The translations under genes and the position numbers were made by a program. From Bog-756 sp052326605 (GTDB lineage: Bacteria > Actinomycetota > Acidimicrobiia > Acidimicrobiales > RAAP-2): a stretch of 64,000 nt of DNA. Shown here one piece after another: positions 1 through 7,910 of the stretch. Under the pieces are notes generated by a model. It was not told where the DNA came from. It made no database searches and worked only from the letters and a program-made list of their open reading frames with translations. The stretch spans positions 1-64,000 of the forward strand of contig JBKQMB010000029.1 of the NCBI GenBank assembly GCA_052326605.1. Reading direction: 5' to 3'. The stretch's first letter is position 1, and every line of letters starts with the position of its first letter.

Positions 1-159
1 CAGCGGCGCCCCGCCGTGGTAGAGCATGACCCCCGTGACGGCGATGGCCCGCAGCCCGTCGAGGGCGGGGACGAAGCTGAAGCTGATCGGGCGGCCCCGG
101 GCCTCCGTGGTCAGCACCAGGGGTTGCCTGGTGCCAGGCACGTCGATCGCAGCACTCAT
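1..159 (-). CDS. Acyltransferase 3 (OafA/YrhL-type) membrane protein, N-terminus only
   Basis: Only the first 53 codons are in the window; the gene runs off the left edge. After about 27 polar residues the translation reads FVPALDGLRAIAVTGVMLYH, the hallmark opening of acyltransferase-3 membrane proteins, which have about ten membrane segments and O-acylate surface sugars or lipids. Its LDGLRAIAV stretch with the following histidine is the family signature. The ATG at 159 is the natural start because the signature normally lies 10-40 residues in. The substrate cannot be told from this fragment. Confidence 0.8.
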   Translation of the reverse strand, partial: MSAAIDVPGTRQPLVLTTEARGRPISFSFVPALDGLRAIAVTGVMLYHGGAPL

Positions 160-307
160 CGGGACTGGGTCCTCCGAACCCGTCGGTGCGGCCCGGCCTC
201 TTCACCGGACGGCGCACCCTCCTGCACATGATCCCAGACGTTGGCTTCCCCCCGGCCGCGGCCTGTTCTCGGCACGACTCGGCCGCCGGCCGGATGGCCG
301 GCTCCGA

Positions 308-1765
308 TCACACCTCCGGGGTGAACCCGGCCGGAAGGTTGATGGTCTTCTTCTCGAGGAAGAGTTCCAGACCGTCCTCGCCGAACTCGCGTCCGACACC
401 GGAAGCCTTGTACCCGCCGAAGGGCGAGGAGAAGTCGATGGGGATGTTGGTGTTCACCATGTAGGTGCCGGTGCGGACCTGCCGGGCCACCTGGAGGCCC
501 CGGTGGTTGTCGCCACTGAACACTGCGCCGCACAGGCCGTAGTCCGAATCGTTGGCGATCCGGACCGCATCGGCATCGTCGTCGTAGGGGATCACCGACA
601 GCACGGGCCCGAAGATCTCCTCCTGGGCGATGCGCATGCTGTTGTCCACGTCCACGAAGACGGTCGGCTCGACGAACCAGCCGGTGGCCAGCCCCTCGGG
701 GCGCCCGCCTCCCACGACGACCTTTGCGCCCTCCTCCTGGCCGATCCGGATGTACTCCTCCACCCGGTCACGCTGCCGTTCCGCCACGAGCGGCCCCACC
801 TCGGTGGCCGGATCGAGGGCATCGCCGACCTTCATGGCCCGCACCAACTCCACCAGCGCCTCGGTCACCTCGGCGTAGCGGTCGCGAGGAGCGAGGATCC
901 GGGTCAGCGAGATGCACGCCTCGCCGTTGTTCATGATGGCGTTGGGCAGCATCAGGGGAAGCGACTCGTCGAGTTTCACGTCGTCGAGGAGGATGGCCGC
1001 CGACTTCCCTCCCAGCTCGAGGCTGACCCGCTTGAGATTCGCCCCACAGGCCGCGCCGATCTTGCGGCCGGCCGCCGTCGACCCGGTGAAGGACACCTTG
1101 TCCACCCCGGGGTGGCCGACCAGGTGCTCGCCGACCTGGCGCCCGGCCGGGACCACGCTCAGGACGCCCTTGGGCAGCCCCGCATCGGCGAAGAGCTCGG
1201 CCAGTACGTTGGCGTCGAGCGGGGTTTCGGGTGCGGGCTTGAACACCACCGTGCTGCCCGACAGCAGAGCTGGGGACAGCTTGGCCGCGGCCAGGAACAA
1301 CGGGACGTTCCACGGTGTGATCGCAGCGACGACGCCCACGGGCTCCTTGGCCACCAGGACCGGGCCGAGCAGCCCGTCCTTGACGGTGTCGAAGGCGAAG
1401 GTCGAGCCCAGGCCGGCGTAGTAGTCGAGGATCATGGTGGGTGCCAGCACCTGGGCCAGCAGGCCCCACGAGATCGGTGAGCCCATCTCGTTGGAGATCA
1501 ACTCGGAGATGCCCTGCATGTCGCTGCGGATGGCATCGGCCACCTTGCTCAGGACGGCACCCCGTTCGGCCGGGGTCATACGGGGCCAGGGCCCGTGGTC
1601 GAACGCCTCACGGGCCGCGGCGACCGCCCGGTCGATGTCGGCATCCTGGGCCTCGGGGACCCGGCCGACCACTTCCTCGGTGGTGGGCGACACCACGTCG
1701 AAGACCGAGGACGACGACGGCTCGACCCACTCCCCACCGATGAACAGACGATCGTACGACTTCAC
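308..1765 (-). CDS. Aldehyde dehydrogenase, NAD(P)-dependent
   Basis: 485 residues, a normal length for the aldehyde dehydrogenase superfamily, which oxidises aldehydes to carboxylates with NAD(P). The catalytic machinery is visible: PWN at 151-153 (oxyanion Asn), FTGST at 226-230 in the cofactor domain, the general base in SLELGGKS (Glu250) and the nucleophile in NNGEACISL (Cys284). The GTG at 1765 was chosen because AGGGAGG lies just upstream and the family's FIGGEWVEP opening follows; the open frame upstream to 1981 has no such signs. It is divergent from the conserved hypothetical at 1969. The substrate is unknown; residues around the Cys do not settle betaine, succinate semialdehyde or vanillin-type specificity. 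Confidence 0.93.
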   Translation of the reverse strand: MKSYDRLFIGGEWVEPSSSSVFDVVSPTTEEVVGRVPEAQDADIDRAVAAAREAFDHGPWPRMTPAERGAVLSKVADAIRSDMQGISELISNEMGSPISWGLLAQVLAPTMILDYYAGLGSTFAFDTVKDGLLGPVLVAKEPVGVVAAITPWNVPLFLAAAKLSPALLSGSTVVFKPAPETPLDANVLAELFADAGLPKGVLSVVPAGRQVGEHLVGHPGVDKVSFTGSTAAGRKIGAACGANLKRVSLELGGKSAAILLDDVKLDESLPLMLPNAIMNNGEACISLTRILAPRDRYAEVTEALVELVRAMKVGDALDPATEVGPLVAERQRDRVEEYIRIGQEEGAKVVVGGGRPEGLATGWFVEPTVFVDVDNSMRIAQEEIFGPVLSVIPYDDDADAVRIANDSDYGLCGAVFSGDNHRGLQVARQVRTGTYMVNTNIPIDFSSPFGGYKASGVGREFGEDGLELFLEKKTINLPAGFTPEV

Positions 1766-1968
1766 AGGCCCTCCCTGGGTGTAACTCGATGTGCATGATC
1801 GGCCGATCTCGACCTCCGCGAGTGCGGGCGGGCGACCGGGCGAGGGGGGAATTGTAGCCCGGGACCGGTCGTGCCGCCTTGTCGCCGCCATCACGGATAC
1901 GCTCGGCCCGACCCCCACCGATCGGGACCCGAAACGCGGCCGACGGCCGGTGACCCACAGGAGGAGCC

Positions 1969-3081
1969 GTGCTCTCGCCACTCGACGACTATCCGGTCCA
2001 TCAGATCTCCGAGCCCATGCGCTTCGTGGCCACCTCGGACCGCAACTTCTACGACCGCTACTACTTCAACATCCACGGGACCGGTGAGGTCCACGGCACC
2101 GACGACGAGCTGTTCGCGGTGATCGGGGTCGGCCAGTACCCCAACCTGAGCGTGGCCGACGCCTTCGTCTCGGTCCTCTGGGGGGACGACCACCGGGTGG
2201 TCCGGTCCTCCAAGCTCCTCGGTGCCGACCGCATGGACGCCTCGGTGGGGCCGATCCGGGTGGAGGTGGTCAAGGGGCTCGAGCAGGTGCGGGTGATCGT
2301 CGAGCCCAACCAGTGGGACATCGAGCTCGACGCGGTGTACGACGGCTTCTCCGAGGCCCATCTTGAGTCCCGTCACTTCGATCGCCAATTCAGCAGGGTC
2401 ACCTTCGACTCGACTCGCTTCGCCCAGCTGGGTTCGTGGACCGGCACCCTCCGGCTCGGGGATCGGGAGGTGCGACTCACCCCCGAGCGCTGGTGGGGGT
2501 CGCGGGACCGCTCGTGGGGGGTGCGGCCGGTGGGCGAGCCCGAGCCCCCGGGCATCCGGGCCACCGACACGGCAGGCGGCTTCTTCTGGATCTACGCGCC
2601 GGTGCGGTTCGAGGACCACGCCATGGTCACCATCGTCCAGGAACGACCTACCGGCGAGCGCATCATGCAGGACGCCCACCGGGTGTTCCCCCTGGGATCG
2701 GGCCGCGAGGCCGACTGGCTGGGCAGGCCCGAGCACCAGTTGCGATTCGCACCGGGGAGCCGGTCGGTGACCGGGGCCACCCTCTCCTACTACGGCGCCC
2801 ACGGGCAGAGGACGGCGGAGGTCGAGGTCGAGACGCTGTTGGCCTTCCCCCTGCTCCTCGGCACCGGGTACGGGCTCGAGCCCGACTGGAAGCACGGGAT
2901 GTACCAGGGCGACCTGGTGGTGCAGGGCCAGGAGATCCCCCCGGCGGATCCTTCCTACTCCAACTGGGGCCTCACCGAGTACGCCGCCCGCTTCACCTGC
3001 GGCGACCAGGTCGGGTACGGCATGTTCGAGTGTGCGGTGATGGGACCCCACCAGCAGTACGGCTTCGAGGGCTGGGGCTGA
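1969..3081 (+). CDS. Conserved hypothetical, lipocalin/AttH-like two-lobed protein
   Basis: 370 residues, soluble, with no signal peptide or membrane segment. It starts with GTG at 1969 behind a strong AGGAGGAG site. The body has many aromatic residues in beta-type patterns and a WWGSRDRSWGVRP motif near residues 178-190. I associate this motif with actinobacterial proteins related to the AttH/CrtC lipocalin-like fold, often found near steroid or lipid catabolism genes; that link is from memory and is inference. The divergent aldehyde dehydrogenase and nearby SnoaL and LLM genes fit a catabolic setting. No catalytic residues can be named, so the function is unknown. Confidence 0.72.
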   Translation: MLSPLDDYPVHQISEPMRFVATSDRNFYDRYYFNIHGTGEVHGTDDELFAVIGVGQYPNLSVADAFVSVLWGDDHRVVRSSKLLGADRMDASVGPIRVEVVKGLEQVRVIVEPNQWDIELDAVYDGFSEAHLESRHFDRQFSRVTFDSTRFAQLGSWTGTLRLGDREVRLTPERWWGSRDRSWGVRPVGEPEPPGIRATDTAGGFFWIYAPVRFEDHAMVTIVQERPTGERIMQDAHRVFPLGSGREADWLGRPEHQLRFAPGSRSVTGATLSYYGAHGQRTAEVEVETLLAFPLLLGTGYGLEPDWKHGMYQGDLVVQGQEIPPADPSYSNWGLTEYAARFTCGDQVGYGMFECAVMGPHQQYGFEGWG

Positions 3082-3785
3082 GCGGGTACGGGACCATGTT
3101 CTCCCAACGGGGGTGTCGGTCCAACCGGAACCGGCCGTCGGTGACCACGGCCTCCGGTGCCGCGGCGAGCCACGCCACGGTGTCCGCCCCTTCCTCCGAG
3201 GACCGGAGCAGCGGGCGCATGGCCTTGTAGAACCCGGGAAGGCCGGTGCGGACCCCGGGGGGTATCGGCCCACCCGGGATTCATGGCGTGGAAGACGACC
3301 CCCGATCGCGCCGAGCGCCGAACCCATTCGTTCATCAGGACCAGCTGGGCCCGCTTGGCCCGAGCGTAGGCCGCGGTGCCGTCATAGACGGACGGCTCCA
3401 TCTCCAGCTTGTCGAGCTCGTACCGCTCTGTGTACATGCCGCCGGAGGAGGCCTGGATCACCCGGGACGGTGCCGACGCCCGGAGCAGTGCCAGGAGCAG
3501 TCCGGTCAGCAGGTAGGGCCCGACCACCTGCGAGGCCACGGTCACATCGTGGCCTGTGCTGGTGGCGCGGTAGTGCATCAGCAGGGCACCGGCGTCGTGC
3601 ACCAGGACGTCCAACCGGCCGTGTCCGGCCGTGAACTCCGCGGCCAGGGCCCGGACCTGATCGAGCTCGCCCAGGTCGCCGAGGAGGTAGCCGGCGTCGA
3701 CGCCGGGGGCGGCCTCGGCGATGGTGGCGAGCGCCAGCTCGGCCCGCTCCTTGCCGCGGACCACCGCTGCACCGAGGAGAGTCAC
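2993..3785 (-). pseudogene. Short-chain dehydrogenase/reductase remnant
   Basis: The translation from GTG 3785 is clearly an SDR (LDVLVHDAGALL, then SSGGMYTERYEL and YARAKRAQLV with the catalytic Tyr-x3-Lys pattern), but three things are wrong. The N-terminal TGxxxGIG cofactor loop is absent: the frame begins at the residues that normally follow it and only 27 bp separate it from the next gene. After MNPGWADTP near 3255 the frame is lost in a C6/G4 run, and the SDR tail (TVAWLAAAPEAVVTDGRF) continues in another frame. The extreme C-terminus is also degenerate. It ends antisense over the last 89 bp of the preceding gene. The homopolymer shift could be a sequencing error, but the missing cofactor loop could not. 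Confidence 0.75.
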
Positions 3786-3811
3786 GGGCCGCTGAGCGCG
3801 GAGCTCCGTTC

Positions 3812-4207
3812 CTAGGGGACCGGACGGATGGCGCCCGGCTCCCAGTAGGCCCGGATGGCCGCGATCCTGCCGTCCGGTGAACGCCGGTAGGTGTAGACGC
3901 CGTCCACCTCCACGCCCGACCCGTCCGCGAACGTGATCCGGATGACACCGACATTGGCCACCTCGTCACCACAGAGGAACGACTGGCGGATGTCGAACCT
4001 GATCGACTCGTTGGCTGCGATGACCGTGTCGTAGAACGCGGCGATCGCCTCGGGGCCCCGATGGCCGGCTCCCTCAGGGTCGAACAGGGACGGGCCGACC
4101 GGGTCCTCCACCACGGCGTCGTCGGCGAACAGGGCCAGCCAGGCCTCGCGGTCATGGGCCTCCACCGCGGCCATCGATGCCTGGCCGAGCTCGCGGGCCG
4201 TGATCAC
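3812..4207 (-). CDS. SnoaL-like / NTF2-fold polyketide cyclase-type protein
   Basis: 131 residues of NTF2-like type: a helical start (ARELGQASMAAVEAHDREAW), then LFADDAVVEDPVGP, then HRGPEAIAAFYDTVI and an all-beta C-terminal half ending in YWEPGAIRP. This matches SnoaL-like cyclases and ketosteroid-isomerase relatives in length and arrangement. Its ATG overlaps the stop of the upstream LLM oxidoreductase (ATGA at 4204-4207), so the two are probably translationally coupled and act in one pathway. The substrate is unknown. Confidence 0.85.
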   Translation of the reverse strand: MITARELGQASMAAVEAHDREAWLALFADDAVVEDPVGPSLFDPEGAGHRGPEAIAAFYDTVIAANESIRFDIRQSFLCGDEVANVGVIRITFADGSGVEVDGVYTYRRSPDGRIAAIRAYWEPGAIRPVP

Positions 4208-5079
4208 GGTCGTACGTTCCCGATCACGTCGTCAGCGAACCGGCGGAGGCTGTCGAGCTTGGACTGCAGGGGCTCGACGTCTGGCCCGACCGCGTACGGC
4301 CACCGGAAGCCGACGATCACATCGGTGACTCCCTGGTCCTCGAGACGATGGACGCCATCGAGCGAGAATGCGTCGAGCGAGATGACGTGGACCTCGAACG
4401 GCCTGTCGGTCGTGCCCTCCTCCTCACGCAGGCGGGCCAGCTGCTCGAGCAGCCCGGGCAGCTCCGCCGGATCACCGCCGCCGTGGAGCCAGCCGTCCGA
4501 GCGGGCCGCCCGTCGCAACGCCGGCGTGGCGTGCCCACCGACCAGGATGGGGAGCGGCCGGCTTGGGGTGGGGCTTATCTTGACCGGTGGCAGGTCGTAC
4601 ACCTCGCCGTGGTACTCGAACCAGCCGCCGGCGGACAGGCCCCGCACGATGTCGACCGCCTCGTCCATGCGCCGCCCGCGCCCCTCCCACGGCACGTCGC
4701 ACAACAGGTAGTCCTCCGGCCACGGGCTGGTGCCGACTCCTAGTGCCAGCCGGTTGTCGGTCAGAACCGCCACGGACGTGGCCTGCTTCGCCACCAACAG
4801 CGGATGGCGGGTGGGCAGCTTGAGGACGAAGGTGATGAACCGGAGGCGCTCGGTGACCGCGCCCATGGCAGGGATCAGCGAGAAGGGCTCGATGAACGGC
4901 TTGTCCTCGAGGAACTCACGACTGTGGTCGGGCGAGAACGGATACTTCGAGTCGGATTCGAGCGGATAGCAGATGCTGTCGGGCACGACCATGCCGTCGT
5001 AACCGGCGTCTTCGGCGGCCTTGGCCAACGGGAGGTAGAAGGCGGGGTCGACCATGGACTCGGCGTAGGAGAACCGCAC
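4204..5079 (-). CDS. LLM-class (F420-dependent type) oxidoreductase
   Basis: 291 residues of the luciferase-like monooxygenase fold. The sequence shows the N-terminal barrel start (MRFSYAESMVDPAFYLPLAKAAEDAG), FITFVLKLPTRHPLLVAKQATSVAVLTDNRLALGVG and the PILVGGHATPALRRAARSDGW segment typical of actinobacterial members that use F420 or FMN. It is the middle gene of a tight minus-strand run: 3 bp after the upstream hypothetical and overlapping the SnoaL-like gene by 4 bp. The substrate and even the cofactor (F420 or FMN) cannot be decided from sequence alone; F420 is inferred from lineage. Confidence 0.88.
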   Translation of the reverse strand: MRFSYAESMVDPAFYLPLAKAAEDAGYDGMVVPDSICYPLESDSKYPFSPDHSREFLEDKPFIEPFSLIPAMGAVTERLRFITFVLKLPTRHPLLVAKQATSVAVLTDNRLALGVGTSPWPEDYLLCDVPWEGRGRRMDEAVDIVRGLSAGGWFEYHGEVYDLPPVKISPTPSRPLPILVGGHATPALRRAARSDGWLHGGGDPAELPGLLEQLARLREEEGTTDRPFEVHVISLDAFSLDGVHRLEDQGVTDVIVGFRWPYAVGPDVEPLQSKLDSLRRFADDVIGNVRP

Positions 5080-5082
5080 CGC

Positions 5083-5442
5083 TCACTCCCCCCACTCGAC
5101 GTGGGCTCGGACGGCTCCGTCATCGGCGATCCACCCCTTGCCGGCCGCGTATTCGAGCATGCCGCCAAACCCGGCTTCCCACCCGGGGTCGAGCGGTCGG
5201 CCCTCCTCGAGTGCGACCTCGGTGGCCAGCCGCCGCACCGCGGCCGGGGACACCAGGACGTCGCCGGTGAGGTCCACCGTGCCTGCATCGTGGAGGCTCA
5301 GCGCCTCTGCCAGTGCTCCGAGCGCTCCGTCGGCATCACCGTTGTCCGGGTGCCCTCGCCGTACGTGTAAGGAGAACAGCCCGAACTCGTCACGGTACTC
5401 GATGAGCACCCGCCCTCCGGAGAGATCGACCACCACTTCCAT
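5083..5442 (-). CDS. Conserved hypothetical, small acidic protein
   Basis: 119 residues, soluble and acidic, beginning MEVVVDLSGGRVLIEYRDEFG. No known domain, signal peptide or membrane segment is recognised. A LVSPAAVRRLATEVALEEG helix and a closing AGKGWIADDGAVRAHVEWGE stretch look like ordinary folded protein. Its stop is 3 bp from the LLM oxidoreductase start, so it is the first gene of that three-gene operon and may be an accessory or regulatory partner. Function unknown. Confidence 0.6.
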   Translation of the reverse strand: MEVVVDLSGGRVLIEYRDEFGLFSLHVRRGHPDNGDADGALGALAEALSLHDAGTVDLTGDVLVSPAAVRRLATEVALEEGRPLDPGWEAGFGGMLEYAAGKGWIADDGAVRAHVEWGE

Positions 5443-5551
5443 CGCTACCCGTGCCCCCGTTCAGCCGCTCCACGCCCCGGACCTGCAACGTCCCCTCCGG
5501 CCCACGGGACGCACGCGCCCGGGTACGGGGTCGGCACCGGGCGGAGGTCAT

Positions 5552-5920
5552 TCACGACGGTTCGGTGGCCGCCACACCGTTGGACCGAAGGCGCTCCGCC
5601 ACCCACGAGATGCCGTCGGGGGTCGCCATCTTCTCGGACCATCCGGCCAGGATGCCCTCGACCCCCTCGAGGGTGGGGATGTTGCCGACGACGGTCACCG
5701 CCACGCGGTCCACCGGCAGGTTCTCGACCTCGATGTCACCGAACGGGGTCCATGAGTCCGCTTCGGGGATGAGCTCGAGCATGGCATAGAGCTCGCCGGT
5801 GTCCTCCACCCAGCTGAGCTCGTACCGGTTGCCCTTGTCATCGAACCAGTTGGTGCCGAACTCGACCTCCGCCGACTGCCGGCGTCGCTCATCGGCACTG
5901 TAGAACTGCTCGATGTCCAT
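5552..5920 (-). CDS. Conserved hypothetical protein
   Basis: 122 residues, with no signal peptide or membrane segment. The middle (NWFDDKGNRYELSWVEDTGELYAMLELI) is beta-rich and the protein ends in a short variable tail. The ATG at 5920 has GGAGAACC upstream (AGGAGAACCATGG). It stands alone between the LLM operon and the VOC gene. I do not recognise the family; coding is supported by regular third-position GC and a natural start. Confidence 0.6.
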   Translation of the reverse strand: MDIEQFYSADERRRQSAEVEFGTNWFDDKGNRYELSWVEDTGELYAMLELIPEADSWTPFGDIEVENLPVDRVAVTVVGNIPTLEGVEGILAGWSEKMATPDGISWVAERLRSNGVAATEPS

Positions 5921-6023
5921 GGTTCTCCTGTCGTCGTCGGATGAGGCTGCGTCCGGATGGATGTTCTAGTGCCTTTCGCCCCCCTCCTCCCATCGGGTGG
6001 ACGATGGACCGGATGGGGGACGC

Positions 6024-6425
6024 CTAGGTCTTGGCTTCGATGTTGACCTGCCAGCTGATCCCGAATCTGTCTGTCAGCATGCCAAAGGTATCGCCCCAGA
6101 ACTGCTTCTCGAGTGCCACGACCGTCGAACCGCCGGCGCTCAACTGGTCGAACAGCGCACGCAACTCCGCTTCTTCGGGGCCGACGATCGACAGGGCAAC
6201 GCGATGCTGCGGAGCGTGGGTTGCGTCGGCCCGATCGCTGGCCCGAATGCGAATGTCCTCACGAAGCAGCGCCGCGTTCATCACCTGATCCGTCTCAGCA
6301 CCCTTGGCGCTCGGGTCGACCTCACCTTTGGTAGTGACCGTCAACTCTCCGCCGAACGCCGCCTGGTAGAACTCCATCGCTTCGCGGGTGTTCCCCGGGA
6401 AGAAGAGGTATGCGTCGATCCTCAT
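6024..6425 (-). CDS. PhnB-like VOC (glyoxalase-fold) protein
   Basis: 133 residues of the vicinal-oxygen-chelate fold. The opening AYLFFPGNTREAMEFYQAAFGG is the typical PhnB/3-demethylubiquinone-methyltransferase-like start, and the second half carries FWGDTFGMLTDRFGISWQVN, its usual ending. Members without an adjacent phn operon are of unknown substrate. The ATG at 6425 is preceded by GGAGGATCGCCC. It stands alone, convergent with nothing obvious. Confidence 0.87.
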   Translation of the reverse strand: MRIDAYLFFPGNTREAMEFYQAAFGGELTVTTKGEVDPSAKGAETDQVMNAALLREDIRIRASDRADATHAPQHRVALSIVGPEEAELRALFDQLSAGGSTVVALEKQFWGDTFGMLTDRFGISWQVNIEAKT

Positions 6426-6566
6426 GGGCGATCCTCCTCCCTTCCGAGAGCGCCGGAACCTCTCGTTGCACAGGGATCCTACGGCCTTCCGGAAGCCGGA
6501 AGAGACGTGGCACCCATCGACGCCGTAGTCGACAGCACCCGTGCCCGACGCGAGCGGAGGAGTCGT

Positions 6567-7481
6567 TCAGGACTCCGGCCGATTGTCGTCGAAGACTCTG
6601 CTGACCAGGATGTCCTCTCGCTCGATCGTACTGAGGGCCTCGACCGACACCACACCGGAGTTCACCAGCCGCTCGGCCTGCCGGAGCTTGGCCCGGTCGA
6701 GGGCGTTGCGCACGGAGCGGGCGTTGGCGAAGTGCGGTTGCCTGCGGCGGAGTGCCACGTACTCGGCGAAGGTTGCTTCGGCCGCAGGGCTGAGCCGGTA
6801 GTTCTGCTCACGGAGCATCAGCTCGCCGATGGCCACCAGCTCCCGATCGGAGTAGTCGGGGAACTCGATGTGGTGGGCCATGCGCGAGCGGAACCCGGGG
6901 TTGCTGGAGAAGAAGTGCTCCATCCGGTCGGCGTAGCCGGCGAGGATCACGACTAGATCGTCGCGATTGTCCTCCATCACCTGGAGCAAGATCTCGATCG
7001 CCTCCTGCCCGTAGTCCCGCTCGTTCTCCGCTCGATACAGGTAGTAGGCCTCATCGATGAAAAGGACGCCGCCCATGGCCCGCTTGAGCACCTCTTTGGT
7101 CTTCGGAGCCGTGTGACCGATGTACTCCCCCACCAGGTCATCACGGCTGACGGTGATGAGCCGTGATGTCCGAATGTAGCCGAGCCTGTGGAGCACTTCG
7201 GCCATGGTTTTGGCGACCGTCGTCTTGCCGGTGCCCGGGTTGCCGGTGAAGCTCATGTGCAACGTGGGTTTCGTCGTGGCCAGGCCCAGACGTTCCCGGA
7301 CCCGGCTCACCAGCAACAACGATGCGATCTCCGCGATCCGGGCCTTTACCGGTGCGAGTCCGATGAGACTGGTGTCGAGTTCGGCGAGGTAGACATCGAT
7401 GCCCGACTCGGCGCGTTCACTGGCCAGGTCGATGTTGTCCGGACCAGCTGCGGGCCCGGTCGGGCCCGACGCATCAGACAT
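6567..7481 (-). CDS. cbbX: RuBisCO activase CbbX (AAA+ ATPase)
   Basis: 304 residues. CbbX is the AAA+ ring that pulls the C-terminus of red-type RuBisCO large subunit to free sugar-phosphate-inhibited active sites. Walker A is GNPGTGKTT at 80-88, Walker B is GVLFIDEAYYL (Asp143, Glu144), and the NPGFRSRMAHHIEFPDYS segment holds the arginine finger and is nearly invariant in CbbX/CfxQ proteins. The first 25 residues are poorly conserved. The ATG at 7481 overlaps the end of cbbS by 8 bp, so the two are translationally coupled. Confidence 0.95.
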   Translation of the reverse strand: MSDASGPTGPAAGPDNIDLASERAESGIDVYLAELDTSLIGLAPVKARIAEIASLLLVSRVRERLGLATTKPTLHMSFTGNPGTGKTTVAKTMAEVLHRLGYIRTSRLITVSRDDLVGEYIGHTAPKTKEVLKRAMGGVLFIDEAYYLYRAENERDYGQEAIEILLQVMEDNRDDLVVILAGYADRMEHFFSSNPGFRSRMAHHIEFPDYSDRELVAIGELMLREQNYRLSPAAEATFAEYVALRRRQPHFANARSVRNALDRAKLRQAERLVNSGVVSVEALSTIEREDILVSRVFDDNRPES

Positions 7482-7899
7482 CTCGGTAGCGTTGCTCCGG
7501 CGGCTGGTCGGTGGCATAGCTACGCGTCGTGTAGTTGATCTGGCGGCCCCGCCCATTGGAACGGACCACCTGGAAGCCGGGCTCGACCGCCGGCCGCTGT
7601 GCGATGAACGAGAGCCGGAGACTCTCCCAGCCCTTCTCGGAGTCGCTGGCACTGATGCGGATGTAGTGGTTGGCGAACGCCTCACGGCATGCCTGGAGCG
7701 CGTCCAGAACCGGCCGGGCCGACGCCAGGTCGAAGCTCGGCATCCCCCACATCTCCCAGTAAGTGTTGCGGGGGTGAGGATCGTCGGTGTACTCGATGTT
7801 CACCGCCCAGCCGTGGTCGATGCAGTAGTTGACCTGCGCTTCGATCTGCTCGTCCGTGAGATCCGGAAGGTAGGAAAAGGCTCCTTGGGTGAGTCGCAT
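7474..7899 (-). CDS. cbbS: RuBisCO small subunit
   Basis: 141 residues, within the range for red-type small subunits, which carry a C-terminal beta-hairpin extension. It opens MRLTQGAFSYLPDLTDEQI, followed by YCIDHGWAVNIEYTDDPHPRNTYWEMW, a core small-subunit signature; the C-terminal extension (GRGRQINYTTRSYATDQPPEQRY) is typical of form IC. It lies 11 bp downstream of cbbL and overlaps cbbX, so cbbL-cbbS-cbbX is one operon. Confidence 0.96.
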   Translation of the reverse strand: MRLTQGAFSYLPDLTDEQIEAQVNYCIDHGWAVNIEYTDDPHPRNTYWEMWGMPSFDLASARPVLDALQACREAFANHYIRISASDSEKGWESLRLSFIAQRPAVEPGFQVVRSNGRGRQINYTTRSYATDQPPEQRYRDV

Positions 7900-7910
7900 G
7901 GTCTCTCTCC

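Noticed and set aside
26..1480. Long plus-strand open frame opposite the aldehyde dehydrogenase
   Set aside because: It is a shadow of the minus-strand gene: Arg/Pro/His-rich composition without any domain.
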